64,000 nt of DNA from Alphaproteobacteria bacterium 46_93_T64 (lineage in GTDB: Bacteria > Pseudomonadota > Alphaproteobacteria > Sneathiellales > Sneathiellaceae): the NCBI GenBank assembly GCA_002163135.1, contig MAAN01000011.1:310001-374000 (forward strand), in the 5' to 3' direction. A program made the position numbers and the translations under genes. Shown here piece after piece: positions 35,834 to 45,101 of the stretch (position 1 is the stretch's first letter; the number at the start of each line of letters is the position of its first letter). Below the pieces are notes generated by a model. That model was not told the origin of the DNA, did not search any database, and was given only the letters and a program-made list of their open reading frames with translations.

Positions 35834-37305
35834 GCTAATGATCTAATACCTTCACCTGTGAACTCTGGAATGTGAAGGCCCTTGTGGTTTTTCCAAATTT
35901 TAGAAAGGTATTCTGCAAGCTGATTTTGAAAATCGCATGCAGATTGTTTCTTGGTATTTACATGCATTAACATTTGTTCCGCTGTTGCCAAGATATCCCC
36001 TGTACGCTCTAGAGACATTACATGTAAAACTCGAATACGCTTACTATCCAGACCAAGGAGTTGGGTTGAAATAGCAATTTTTTCCCCTTGTGCAACTTCC
36101 TTTAAGTGACGGATATGCGTTTCCAGTGTAAAAACAGAATGCCCCGACGCCAGATAGTCGTCATCTACACCGATAAGTGCTAGAAATTTGTCAGTCGTTT
36201 CACCAAAAACCTGGAGATAACGATGTTCTGTCATATGTTTGTTATAATCGATCCAGCTATTCTTGACGGTCGTTTGGTATAGTGGCAGTGGCTTCGTCAA
36301 ATCAAGCGGCTGAGCAACGGAATTTTTAGTTTTTAGCAGAGATTTGTAGGACTTTAATAGATGTCCTGCACCCCAGTCGATCGTTTGCAAGGCTTCCATT
36401 ATGCCAATAAGCCCATCATCGCGAATATGCTCAAGTTCACGGATTGAAAGTGAACCGGATTGTTCGTCAGATTGTTGTACGATGGTTTCGACTAGATGGT
36501 CGTTCAATTCAGGTACATCCATCAATTTGGTCCAAGGCCATTTTAAGGATGGGCCGAACTGAGATAGAAAATGGCGCATACCTGCATCGCCTCCGGCAAT
36601 GCGGTAGACTTGAAACGTCCCCATCATCGCCCAACGCAACCCAGCTCCATATCGGATTGCATCATCAATTTCCTCTACTGACGCGATGCCTTCTTTAACT
36701 AACCACAAGGCTTCACGCCAATAGGCCTCCATTAAGCGATCGGCGATAAATGCATCGGTTTCTTTCTTTAACACCAAGGGCTTCATACCAATATCAGTAT
36801 AAAACGATGCCGCCCGTTCTTTGTTTTCAAAAGATGTCAGATCGCCACCGCAGATTTCAACGAGTGGTAACAAGTAAACAGGGTTAAATGGGTGACCAAC
36901 CATAAATCTTTCAGGGTGGGTGAGGTTTTCTTGTAAAACAGATGGTCGCAATCCTGATGTAGAAGAGCAGATTAGAACTGATTTAGGCGCGAGGGCGTCA
37001 ATTTCAGCCAGTACCGATTTCTTCAGCTCCAAGTTCTCTGGTATACTTTCTTGGATGAAATCAGCGTCATTAACGGCCTCCTCTATAGTTTCGGCCAGTG
37101 TAAGTGTTCCTTTGCGGGGAACGTCACTGCCGAAAAGTTCTTCATACGCGCGTTCCGCATTCGCAATTAATGCAGTGACTTTAGCTAAAGCATCTGGCGC
37201 GGGATCAAATAACGCAACATTCAGTCCGTTCAAAAGAAAACGTGCGACCCAGCCACCACCGATTACGCCGCCGCCAATTACTGCGATCTTAGAAAATTTT
37301 TGCAT
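35830..37305 (-). CDS. L-carnitine dehydrogenase fused to betainyl-CoA thioesterase
   Basis: A 491-residue fusion. The N-terminal part (about 1-320) is a 3-hydroxyacyl-CoA-dehydrogenase-like enzyme: NAD fold VIGGGVIGGGWVARF, then HPFNPVYLLPLVEICGG and DAFIADRLMEAYWREAL, followed by an all-helical domain. The C-terminal part (about 340-480, PLYQTTVKNSWIDYNKHM...) is a hot-dog thioesterase. The known fusion in rhizobia oxidises L-carnitine to 3-dehydrocarnitine and hydrolyses betainyl-CoA. The gene follows a BKACE gene with a seven-base gap, in the operon order expected for carnitine breakdown. It is antisense-convergent with the hydroxylase gene. Confidence 0.86.
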   Translation of the reverse strand: MQKFSKIAVIGGGVIGGGWVARFLLNGLNVALFDPAPDALAKVTALIANAERAYEELFGSDVPRKGTLTLAETIEEAVNDADFIQESIPENLELKKSVLAEIDALAPKSVLICSSTSGLRPSVLQENLTHPERFMVGHPFNPVYLLPLVEICGGDLTSFENKERAASFYTDIGMKPLVLKKETDAFIADRLMEAYWREALWLVKEGIASVEEIDDAIRYGAGLRWAMMGTFQVYRIAGGDAGMRHFLSQFGPSLKWPWTKLMDVPELNDHLVETIVQQSDEQSGSLSIRELEHIRDDGLIGIMEALQTIDWGAGHLLKSYKSLLKTKNSVAQPLDLTKPLPLYQTTVKNSWIDYNKHMTEHRYLQVFGETTDKFLALIGVDDDYLASGHSVFTLETHIRHLKEVAQGEKIAISTQLLGLDSKRIRVLHVMSLERTGDILATAEQMLMHVNTKKQSACDFQNQLAEYLSKIWKNHKGLHIPEFTGEGIRSLA

Positions 37306-37312
37306 TTTGATT

Positions 37313-38206
37313 TTAACTTCTTTTGGTCAGCTTGAGTTTTCGACGTACTTCTTGAGGGGACATGATACGAGCCCCCATAGTTGTCAGTATAGTGTTTGCA
37401 CTAGCAACCAATTCGCCATTTGAAGCTAGCCGCCCTTTTCCAAGGTAAATATTATCTTCTAATCCAACACGGGCATTCCCACCGGAAAGCGCTGCCATCG
37501 CGACATACGGTAGCTGCATTCTGCCAATAGAAAAGGCTGAATATGTCCAATTTTCCGGTATGTTGCGGGTCATAGCCATCAGACTTAGAGGATCATTTGG
37601 TGCTCCGTATGGGATGCCCATACAGAGTTGTACCATTACTGGATCCTCAATTAGGCCTTCTGCGACTAATTGTTTAGCCATGACCAGATGACCGGTATCA
37701 AATATCTCGATTTCTGGACGAACCCCGAGCGAGGTCATCTGACGGGCCATCTCTCTTAAGATCGATGGCGTATTGGTCATTACATAGTCACCTTCAGAGA
37801 AATTCATTGTACCGCAATCAAGGGTACAAATTTCCGGTAACAACATTCTGATATGATCTAGCCGCTCGCTTGCGCCTACCATGTCTGTACCCTCATTATT
37901 CAGGGGGAGTGGTTTCTCTACACCTCCAAACACAATGTCGCCGCCCATTCCAGCAGTGAGATTGATGATAACATCAGTGTCACTACTGCGAATGCGGTCA
38001 ACGACCTGTTTGTATAGTTCAGGGTCTCTCGAGGGGGCGCCAGTATCAGGGTCACGTACATGGACGTGAGCTATGGCAGCTCCTTCTTTTGCGGCTTCAA
38101 TCGACGCGTCAGCAATTTCTTTTGGTGTAACAGGAATTTTGTTACTTTTCGATGTTGAGTCGCCCGATCCCGTGACGGCACAAGTGATAAATACGTCGTA
38201 ATTCAT
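37313..38206 (-). CDS. BKACE family enzyme, probable dehydrocarnitine cleavage enzyme
   Basis: A 297-residue member of the DUF849/beta-keto acid cleavage family. Family motifs visible are ITCAVTGSGDSTSKS at the N-terminus, the metal-binding HVHVRDPDTGAPSRD, and NLTAGMGGD. These enzymes condense a beta-keto acid with acetyl-CoA, giving a CoA ester and acetoacetate. With carnitine dehydrogenase directly downstream, the predicted substrate is 3-dehydrocarnitine and the products are betainyl-CoA and acetoacetate; the thioesterase domain of the neighbour then frees glycine betaine. First gene of its operon, with GAGGAAG upstream. Confidence 0.87.
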   Translation of the reverse strand: MNYDVFITCAVTGSGDSTSKSNKIPVTPKEIADASIEAAKEGAAIAHVHVRDPDTGAPSRDPELYKQVVDRIRSSDTDVIINLTAGMGGDIVFGGVEKPLPLNNEGTDMVGASERLDHIRMLLPEICTLDCGTMNFSEGDYVMTNTPSILREMARQMTSLGVRPEIEIFDTGHLVMAKQLVAEGLIEDPVMVQLCMGIPYGAPNDPLSLMAMTRNIPENWTYSAFSIGRMQLPYVAMAALSGGNARVGLEDNIYLGKGRLASNGELVASANTILTTMGARIMSPQEVRRKLKLTKRS

Positions 38207-38294
38207 TTTGCAACTTCCTCATTTGTTAGATTGAGTATAGGTGTCAAACTAGGAAAATGATTGACCAAAAAATACGAATATCTGACTTAAAACG

Positions 38295-38308
38295 ACAAAA
38301 CGTTTTGT
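38295..38308. promoter_or_regulatory. Perfect 14-base palindrome, possible operator
   Basis: ACAAAACGTTTTGT is a perfect inverted repeat, 89 bases upstream of the BKACE start in the long leader of the carnitine operon. It may bind a regulator of this operon, or lie in the terminator region of the ABC transporter. No second copy was noticed. Confidence 0.4.
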
Positions 38309-38483
38309 ATTTGTATGTAGTGTGGAAGGCCCAATAAGTGCTTTCAAATATCCACATAATTTGAAGTCGTTTTCAGACAAACGACGGCGTTCCCATCGGT
38401 TGACGAGTTAGAAAGTGCTTAGGATAAATATTCGTCCAAATGTGACTGATTATGAGGCCTTAGCGAGCCAATTCGTGGCTAAA

Positions 38484-40121
38484 TCAGCGCTCACTCGTTT
38501 GTTGTCTTTTTTCCAACAAATTGTCGAGCCAATCTGGGTCCATTTCGGGGACCGATGACAGGAGCAAATCTGTATACTCGTGGAAGGGAGGTGTCAGGAC
38601 GGTGTCCCGTCGTCCTTGTTCGACAATCTCACCTTGAAGCATGACAATGATTTCGTCTGAAATAGCTTTTACGGTGGCAAGGTCATGGGTGATGAACAAA
38701 TACGATACCTTTAATTCGTCTTGCAGGCGTTGAAGCAATTTCAGAATTTCTTCAGACACAAGCTCATCGAGGGCTGAGGTCACTTCATCACAGATGATGA
38801 GGTCAGGATTTGCCGCCAGCGCGCGGGCGATACAGATACGCTGTTTTTGACCGCCAGATAGTTCGGACGGAATACGGTTGGCAAAGTCTGTAGGTAATTC
38901 GATTAACTCCAGCAACTCTGCTATACGTTTATCCCGCTCGGCACCGGTGAGGCCAAGATAGAAGGTAAGAGGGCGGCCGATGATTTCGCTAATGCGCTGA
39001 CGCGGATTTAAGGCTGTGTCGGGCATCTGATAAATCATCTGAATTCGGCGCAACTGTTCCTTGTCTCTGTTTTTGTAGCTGCTAGGTAACGTATCACCCT
39101 CAAACTCGATCGTTCCGGTTTTAGGAGGGAGTAGGCCCGTTATGCAGCGTGCCAATGTACTTTTACCACTGCCACTCTCGCCAACAACGGCCATGGTTGT
39201 CGCTGGTAGCACGCGCAAGTTTATGTCTTTCAGGACATGGAAATCGCTATAAAACGCATTGAGATTTTTAACTTCCAATATGGGTTTTTCGGATTCCTCT
39301 AACGAGATCGGCGCCTTTCTGTAGGTGCGAGTTGATAATAGGTCCCGGGTATATTCCTTTTGCGGGGCTTCAATCATTTCCCGTGTCGTATTTTCTTCTA
39401 CCAATTCGCCGTGTCGAAGGACCATAATTCGGTCCGCCATTTGCGAGACAACGGCTAAGTCATGGGTGACGTAAATTGCTGCCGTATTGAAGCGTTTAAC
39501 AATATGTTTGATCGCCGCTAGCACTTCAATTTGGGTTGTAACATCCAGTGCTGTTGTCGGCTCATCGAATATAATCAAATCCGGCTTGCATGACATGGCC
39601 ATGGCGGTCATTGCCCGTTGTAACTGTCCGCCTGATACTTGATGGGGGTAGCGAAAACCAAAGTTTTCCGGGTCAGGAAGGTTAAGCGTCTGGAATAGCT
39701 GCTTACCATCTTCGACGGCTTGGTCATAAGACGATACACCATGTTGGACAGGGCTTTCAGCAAACTGATTAATAAGCCGAAATGCGGGATTAAAAGACGC
39801 GGCGGCACTTTGTGCAACATAGGCTATTCGTTTGCCGTGCAGTTTTTGCAATTGACGAGGAGAGGCCGTTCGTAGGTTAATACCGTCAAAGTCCAGCTCT
39901 CCGCCAACAATACGGCAGCCGGGGCGCGCAAATCCCATAGCGGCAAGACCAATTGTTGATTTTCCTGCGCCGCTCTCACCAATGAGGCCGAGGACTTCGC
40001 CGCGGTTAAGATGAACATCAACCCCTTTAACGATGTCGATCCAAGTCTCGCCTGTGCGCCCCTGAATGCAAAGGCCCTTCATTGTGAGTAAACGTTCAGA
40101 TTTGGGTGTGAGATCAATCAT
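38484..40121 (-). CDS. Peptide/opine-type ABC transporter, fused double ATP-binding protein
   Basis: A 545-residue protein with two complete ATPase domains in one chain, as in DppDF/OppDF fusions. First domain: Walker [10 protein letters not shown], signature [10 protein letters not shown], Walker [13 protein letters not shown]. Second: [29 protein letters not shown] and LFITHDLA. The start at ATG 40121 has AAGGA eight bases upstream and lies right after the permease stop; a longer frame overlapping the permease is rejected. It is the last gene of an operon with two permeases and a Tat-exported binding protein. The cargo is probably a small peptide or a quaternary-amine-type compound, given the neighbours. 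Confidence 0.9.
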   Translation of the reverse strand: MIDLTPKSERLLTMKGLCIQGRTGETWIDIVKGVDVHLNRGEVLGLIGESGAGKSTIGLAAMGFARPGCRIVGGELDFDGINLRTASPRQLQKLHGKRIAYVAQSAAASFNPAFRLINQFAESPVQHGVSSYDQAVEDGKQLFQTLNLPDPENFGFRYPHQVSGGQLQRAMTAMAMSCKPDLIIFDEPTTALDVTTQIEVLAAIKHIVKRFNTAAIYVTHDLAVVSQMADRIMVLRHGELVEENTTREMIEAPQKEYTRDLLSTRTYRKAPISLEESEKPILEVKNLNAFYSDFHVLKDINLRVLPATTMAVVGESGSGKSTLARCITGLLPPKTGTIEFEGDTLPSSYKNRDKEQLRRIQMIYQMPDTALNPRQRISEIIGRPLTFYLGLTGAERDKRIAELLELIELPTDFANRIPSELSGGQKQRICIARALAANPDLIICDEVTSALDELVSEEILKLLQRLQDELKVSYLFITHDLATVKAISDEIIVMLQGEIVEQGRRDTVLTPPFHEYTDLLLSSVPEMDPDWLDNLLEKRQQTSER

Positions 40122-40122
40122 C

Positions 40123-40956
40123 CTAGCTATCCTTGATACCGGCTGTTTTATGAAGGAACCAGTCAACCACGAGATTTACACCAATGGTCAGGATGGCGAT
40201 GGCTGCCGCGGGGACAAGAGGGGTCAAGATGCCAAAGGTAATGGCCCCGCTATTTTCTCGGACCATGCTCCCCCAGTCGGCGGTTGGGGGTTGGATACCC
40301 AGCCCCAGAAAGCTGAGAGAACTGATGAACAGAAATACAAAACAAAAGCGCAAGCCAAATTCTGCTACTAGAGGAGCAAGCGTATTGGGCAGAACTTCAC
40401 GGCTCATCAAATACCATGTGTTTTCACCGCGTAGCTTCGCGGCTTCAACAAAATCCATGACAACTACATCCATGGCAACAGCGCGGGATAAGCGATACAC
40501 CCGTGTTGAATCCAGAACAGCAATGACGCCAATTAGAACCGGAGTGGAGGTTCCCAATACGGATAGAATCATCAGCGCGAAGATTAAGATCGGAATGGAC
40601 ATCATGATGTCGACAAACCGGCTCATGCCCTGATCAATCCACCCACCAATAACAGCGGCCATAAAGCCGCCACAAATGCCGATAAAAAACGACAATATGG
40701 TTGTGACAAAGGCAATGGAAATGGTATTTCGGGCGCCGTAAATCAAACGGGTAAAAAGGTCGCGGCCGATTTGATCTGTCCCGAGCCAACTTTTGCTACT
40801 CATTTCTTCCCAGACATCACCAATAATCTCAGTTTCGGCGTAAGGGGCGATGAGCGGAGCGAATATTGCAGCTATCAGATAGACGATGATAATGAAGACA
40901 CCCAGCTGCGCTGCAAAGGGTGCGTTTTTAAGTTCTTTAAGAAAATTACTAAACAT
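40123..40956 (-). CDS. ABC transporter permease, DppC-like
   Basis: An inner-membrane permease of 277 residues. Features are an N-terminal helix (LGVFIIIVYLIAAIFAPLIAP), the DppC motif GTDQIGRDLFTRLIYGAR and the coupling loop around DFVEAAKLRGENTWYLMSREVLPN. At the C-terminus the motif SLSFLGLGIQPPTADWGSM is diagnostic of the DppC/OppC group. It lies nine bases after the DppB-like gene and directly before the ATPase gene. Confidence 0.9.
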   Translation of the reverse strand: MFSNFLKELKNAPFAAQLGVFIIIVYLIAAIFAPLIAPYAETEIIGDVWEEMSSKSWLGTDQIGRDLFTRLIYGARNTISIAFVTTILSFFIGICGGFMAAVIGGWIDQGMSRFVDIMMSIPILIFALMILSVLGTSTPVLIGVIAVLDSTRVYRLSRAVAMDVVVMDFVEAAKLRGENTWYLMSREVLPNTLAPLVAEFGLRFCFVFLFISSLSFLGLGIQPPTADWGSMVRENSGAITFGILTPLVPAAAIAILTIGVNLVVDWFLHKTAGIKDS

Positions 40957-40965
40957 CCGCGGTCC

Positions 40966-41922
40966 CTATTTCGGATGCAGCATTCTGGGATTGGTGACAA
41001 TCGACAGAATATCTGCAGTTAGATTGAGCAGAACATAGGTTGCGGCAAAAATCAGGCAACTTGCTTGAACAACGGGAAGATCACGTGAGGAAACTGAATC
41101 GACCAATAGCTGACCGAGGCCTGGATAGACAAACACTACTTCGACTACAACCACACCGACCACCAAAAACGCGAGATTGATAATGATCACATTGATGATG
41201 GGAGAGAGGGCGTTTGGAAAGGCATGCATAAGAATGACACGCCATCTCGGCAGCCCTTTGAGCGTAGCCATTTCAATATAAGGCGACATAAGCAAATTCA
41301 CGATAGCGGCTCTTGTCATCCTCATCATATGGGCCATGACCACAAAAGTGAGGGTGATCGCGGGCAATGCCGAAGCATAGAGGCGATCAAAAAAGGGCAT
41401 TTCCCACGTGATATTGGATATGCTGGGGAATATGTTTGTTTGGACCGCGAGAAACGCGATCATAATGTAGCCGATAAAAAATTCAGGGACTGAGATCGTA
41501 CTCAATGTCACCATGGAGATGCTTTTATCAAACCAGGTTTCGCGGTATAGGGCTGCCAAAATGCCAAGACCGACCGCGACGGGAACTGCGATGCTTGCGG
41601 CAAACAATGCAAGGAAAAGAGTGTTGGCTAATCTTACGCCAATCAATTCTGAAATTTCGCGGCCATTTGCCAAAGAATTTCCAAGGTCCCCTTGTACAAA
41701 GGCGGTCAACCATTCGATGTAGCGAATATGCATCGGCAGATCGAGGCGAAGCTCGCGGCGAAAAGCAGCAACGGTTTCCGGTAACGCTGAACGTCCCAAA
41801 ACGGCTTCTGCCAAATCTCCAGGAAGTGCTTCGACGCCCAGAAAAATGACGAGAGAAATAACAAATAAGGTGAAGATGCCCAGCGCTAAGCGCTGGGCAA
41901 CAATTTTAAGAATACTATTCAT
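40966..41922 (-). CDS. ABC transporter permease, DppB-like
   Basis: An inner-membrane permease of 318 residues. The DppB-type N-terminus is FTLFVISLVIFLGVEALPGDLAEAVLG and the later motif is FFIGYIMIAFLAVQTNIFPS. The C-terminal part has PVVQASCLIFAATYVLLNLTADIL, where the family usually carries VQG. Pairs with the DppC-like permease. It starts 33 bases after the binding-protein gene, in the expected operon order. Confidence 0.9.
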   Translation of the reverse strand: MNSILKIVAQRLALGIFTLFVISLVIFLGVEALPGDLAEAVLGRSALPETVAAFRRELRLDLPMHIRYIEWLTAFVQGDLGNSLANGREISELIGVRLANTLFLALFAASIAVPVAVGLGILAALYRETWFDKSISMVTLSTISVPEFFIGYIMIAFLAVQTNIFPSISNITWEMPFFDRLYASALPAITLTFVVMAHMMRMTRAAIVNLLMSPYIEMATLKGLPRWRVILMHAFPNALSPIINVIIINLAFLVVGVVVVEVVFVYPGLGQLLVDSVSSRDLPVVQASCLIFAATYVLLNLTADILSIVTNPRMLHPK

Positions 41923-41955
41923 AAACTAGGTGTCCTTATTGGGAATGACATTCCC

Positions 41956-43545
41956 TTATTTGAACCACCAACGTTCGGCAATTTTCATGCCATCGCCTTC
42001 CCAGTTTGCAGCGATCTTGTCATGTCCCAGTTTAGAACTGGCGCCTGCCAAATCACTTGCATACATTGGAATGACGCTGCCGCCTTCGTTACTGCAAATT
42101 TCTTGCATTTCGTAATAAATGGCGCGGCGTTTAGTATCATCCAGTTCAGCACGGCCGGCTTTCATCAACATGTTGAAACGCTCGTGAGAGAAGAAGCTTT
42201 CATTCCATGCTCCGCCTTCTGCGTAGCCAATGGTAAACATCCAGTCTTCGGTAGGACGGCCACTCCAGAAACTGAATGTCCATTCTTTTTTCATCCAAAC
42301 ATTATCCCAGTACCCATCTTTCGGCTCTTGGACAACTTCGATGTTGATACCAGCTTTTGCAGCATGTTCTTTATAAAGAACGGCTGTATCTACAGCACCG
42401 CCAAAGGCTGCATCAGACGTGTGAAGTCTGAATTTGTGGTCAGATAGACCCGCTTTTTTCATATGGAATTTTGCTTTTTCCGGATCATATTCGCGGACCG
42501 GCAGATCGGTATTGAAATACTGGTTTGATGGCGCGATTGGGTGATCGTTACCAACAAGGCCGTGTCCCCGCAGGATTGTTTTCACAACAGCTTCACGATC
42601 AATGGCATATTTCAACGCTAACCGCGCATCCACATTATTGTAAGGCGCCTGATCAGAATGCATCGGAATTGTGTAATGCTTCGTGCCAGTGGTCTTAATG
42701 GCTTCAATACCGGCCAGTCTTCCCAAAAGATGGAAGGTTTTTGATTCAGCACGGTTCATGAAGTCAATTTGACCAGTTTTCAATGCATTGGTTCTGGCGG
42801 TTGAATCTTCAATCCCGATGGTTTCAATCTCATCAAAATGCGCGCGGCCTTCTTTCCAATAATTTGGATTTCGTTTGGTAAACGCGCGAACACCGGGCTC
42901 ATGGCTTTCCAGGATATAGCCGCCTGTGCCCATTCCTTTTTCCATGTCTTTGCCGGTTGTTCCCACAGGAACAATACCCAAATGATAATCACTTGCGACA
43001 AATGGGAAGTCGGCGCTTCCTTCTTTAAGGTTGAAGGTCACAGTGTATTTGTCATCGGCCTTTAATTCGTCAATCGCTGCGACAAGAGATTTCGCTGCAG
43101 ACTTGGAATCTTTACCACGGTGATGATTGATGGAATGAATGACGTCTTCAGCCGTCATTGTTTTGCCGTTATGGAACTCTACCCCTTTACGAAGCTTGAA
43201 AGTCCAGCTTTTGGCATCTGCAGACGAGCTCCAGCTTTCTGCAAGTTCAGGAACAGGCTTACCGTTTGCGTCAATCTCAACGAGGCAATTGCGAAGCTGT
43301 CCAAATGACAATTGCTGTGCCATGAAGCCTGGTAGGGTCGCAGTGTCGATGGATTCTGTTGTTGACCCACCAGCAATACCCAAGCGAAGGCGGCCGCCTT
43401 TTTTAGGAGCTGCAGATGCGGAGCCCGCAAACAATGTTGAGGCCATAGTGGCTGAGACACCAAGTGCTGCTGCGCGACCTATAAAATCACGGCGAGAAAC
43501 TTTTCCGGATTTTAACAGGTATTCCAATTCATTTTTAGTAGACAT
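41956..43545 (-). CDS. ABC transporter binding protein, DppA/OppA family, Tat-exported
   Basis: A 529-residue periplasmic protein of the SBP_bac_5 family. The N-terminus has a twin-arginine signal (KVSRRDFIGRAAALG, then a hydrophobic stretch and cleavage near GSASAA-PK), so it is exported folded. Family motifs are LAESWSSSADAKSWTFKLRKGVEFHNGKTMTAEDVIHS, given here only as landmarks LAESWS, WTFKLRKGV and MTAEDV, and YAIDREAVVKTILRG. It is first in its operon; GGGAGGA precedes the ATG, and a TTTG repeat lies just upstream. The DmdA-like gene upstream on the same strand may be linked. Ligand unknown. Confidence 0.87.
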   Translation of the reverse strand: MSTKNELEYLLKSGKVSRRDFIGRAAALGVSATMASTLFAGSASAAPKKGGRLRLGIAGGSTTESIDTATLPGFMAQQLSFGQLRNCLVEIDANGKPVPELAESWSSSADAKSWTFKLRKGVEFHNGKTMTAEDVIHSINHHRGKDSKSAAKSLVAAIDELKADDKYTVTFNLKEGSADFPFVASDYHLGIVPVGTTGKDMEKGMGTGGYILESHEPGVRAFTKRNPNYWKEGRAHFDEIETIGIEDSTARTNALKTGQIDFMNRAESKTFHLLGRLAGIEAIKTTGTKHYTIPMHSDQAPYNNVDARLALKYAIDREAVVKTILRGHGLVGNDHPIAPSNQYFNTDLPVREYDPEKAKFHMKKAGLSDHKFRLHTSDAAFGGAVDTAVLYKEHAAKAGINIEVVQEPKDGYWDNVWMKKEWTFSFWSGRPTEDWMFTIGYAEGGAWNESFFSHERFNMLMKAGRAELDDTKRRAIYYEMQEICSNEGGSVIPMYASDLAGASSKLGHDKIAANWEGDGMKIAERWWFK

Positions 43546-43558
43546 CGATTTCCTCCCA

Positions 43559-43586
43559 TTTGTTTGTTTGTTTGTTTGTCTGTCTG
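43559..43586. repeat. Tetranucleotide repeat (TTTG)5(TCTG)2
   Basis: Five TTTG units (43559-43578) followed by two TCTG units, directly upstream of the ribosome site of the binding-protein gene. In the transcript they read CAGA and CAAA units. Slippage would change leader length but not a reading frame. Confidence 0.85.
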
Positions 43587-43808
43587 CGTCACCGTCCTCC
43601 CAAGAACAGCGCAGAAGCAGATATTTTTATTTCCAATAAAATCATAATGTTGTTTGGCCTAAAATAAGGCCTGAATAATAATGGTACTGAGGGGCGTTTA
43701 TTTTGCGTCATGAAATTTAAGTATAAAAACCTTATCCTCAGCCATCAAAATTACTTGTTGTTTTTAACTTAACACTCATTTGCAAAAAAAAAACAAATTC
43801 TCTGATCT

Positions 43809-44942
43809 TTATTTACGCGAAAGCGATTTATTAGGATCGTAGAACGGCATTTCCACTACAGTTGCAGATCGTAGTCCTTGATTGGTTTGAATGGTGAAAT
43901 CTGTGCCGATCGCTGTCAATTCGATTGGCAGCATTGCGTACCCAATATTTTTCTTAATGCGCGGTGAATATACGCAAGAAGTAAGTTCGCCGATTTCAAC
44001 ATCATGTGAGAGAACCGGCCAAGCATACTCATTGTAATTCAGCGGATCGCCATCAAGGATCACACCCGCAATTTTTCTTTGAACGCCTTTTTCTTTTATG
44101 GATTGCAAAGCCTCTTTGCCGATGAAGTCTTGCTCAGTGTCCAAGCTAACCAGGCGGTCCATGCCAATTTCAAATGGATTCGTTGTCTCGTTCATATCAA
44201 CACCGTAATCCAGAATACCACCTTCAATTCTGCGAATTCTATTGGGGGATATGGGCTTGATATTGAACTCTTTTCCGGCCTCGAGAATGGAATCGAAAAC
44301 TTCAGCGCCGTTCTCAGTTCCTCTCAAATAGATCTCATAGCCTCGTTCAGCACTCCAACCTGTGCGCGCCAGAATTACGGGGACACCAGCCAGAGTAGTT
44401 TCCATGAAATCGTAATATTTGAGATCAAGGGCCGCAGGCTCGAAGAGCTTTCGCACAACATCGATTGATTTCGGTCCCTGAAGTTGCATGGCCGCGACAT
44501 CGGGTTCTCCGATCGTTACGTCAAGGCCGGAATTTACGGCAACTCCTTTTGCCCACATCAGGATGTCGCTGTCTGCACGCGAGAGCCAAAAGTGATTTTC
44601 GGCCAATCGCAATAAAACGGGATCATTTAAAATACCGCCATTCTGATCTGTAATCAGAACATATTTGCAGTTACCGACTTTGCATTTGGTCAAATCTCGG
44701 GGAGTGAGCATGTTTGTAAACTCAAATGCGTCGGGCCCTGTAATCTCCACAATGCGCTGAACAGCCACATCCCACAAGGTGACATCATTCACTAATGACC
44801 AGAATTCTGTTTCCGGATCATCATATCCAATAGGTAAATACATCTTGTTATAGACGCTGAAACCCAATGCGCCGTGGCGAACAGTTGCGTCGTAGAAGGG
44901 AGATTTTTTAATTCGCGGGCTTAGAGAAATTTGTTTGCTCAT
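43809..44942 (-). CDS. DmdA/GcvT-family tetrahydrofolate-dependent demethylase
   Basis: A 377-residue cytosolic protein of the aminomethyltransferase family. The sequence follows DMSP demethylase DmdA more closely than GcvT: VYNKMYLPIGY, DVTLWDVAVQRIVEITGPDA, MLTPRDLTKCKVG, GGILNDPVLLRL (NDP in place of the DD of GcvT), AAMQLQGPKS, ARTGWSAERGYEIYL and RRIEGGILDYG. The likely reaction is transfer of a methyl group from a sulfonium or quaternary ammonium compound to tetrahydrofolate. DMSP is possible, but paralogues of this group act on unknown methylated compounds. It lies upstream of an ABC importer and divergent from a GcvA-like LysR regulator. Confidence 0.72.
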   Translation of the reverse strand: MSKQISLSPRIKKSPFYDATVRHGALGFSVYNKMYLPIGYDDPETEFWSLVNDVTLWDVAVQRIVEITGPDAFEFTNMLTPRDLTKCKVGNCKYVLITDQNGGILNDPVLLRLAENHFWLSRADSDILMWAKGVAVNSGLDVTIGEPDVAAMQLQGPKSIDVVRKLFEPAALDLKYYDFMETTLAGVPVILARTGWSAERGYEIYLRGTENGAEVFDSILEAGKEFNIKPISPNRIRRIEGGILDYGVDMNETTNPFEIGMDRLVSLDTEQDFIGKEALQSIKEKGVQRKIAGVILDGDPLNYNEYAWPVLSHDVEIGELTSCVYSPRIKKNIGYAMLPIELTAIGTDFTIQTNQGLRSATVVEMPFYDPNKSLSRK

Positions 44943-44954
44943 GTTTGTCTCAAT

Positions 44955-45011
44955 ATTTGCATTTTCGGTTATATGTTGCTATTAGGCGAAAAAATGTGAT
45001 TGCTTGCAAAT
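44955..45011. promoter_or_regulatory. Nested inverted repeats in a divergent promoter
   Basis: ATTTGCA (44955-44961) mirrors TGCAAAT (45005-45011), and inside it TTTTCG (44962-44967) mirrors CGAAAA (44987-44992). The segment lies between the DmdA-like gene and the divergent LysR gene, where a LysR activator would bind. Confidence 0.45.
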
Positions 45012-45101
45012 GACTAAAATAGATACTCTGCCCCAACAAAAGTTGAGGCATGAAATTCCAAGTTATGGGCTACTACTGCAGAAAGAGAATGATGTTGTAA
45101 T

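Noticed and set aside
40122-40166. Upstream extension of the double ATPase gene
   Set aside because: It would overlap the permease end; the ATG at 40121 has its own ribosome site and a family-like N-terminus.
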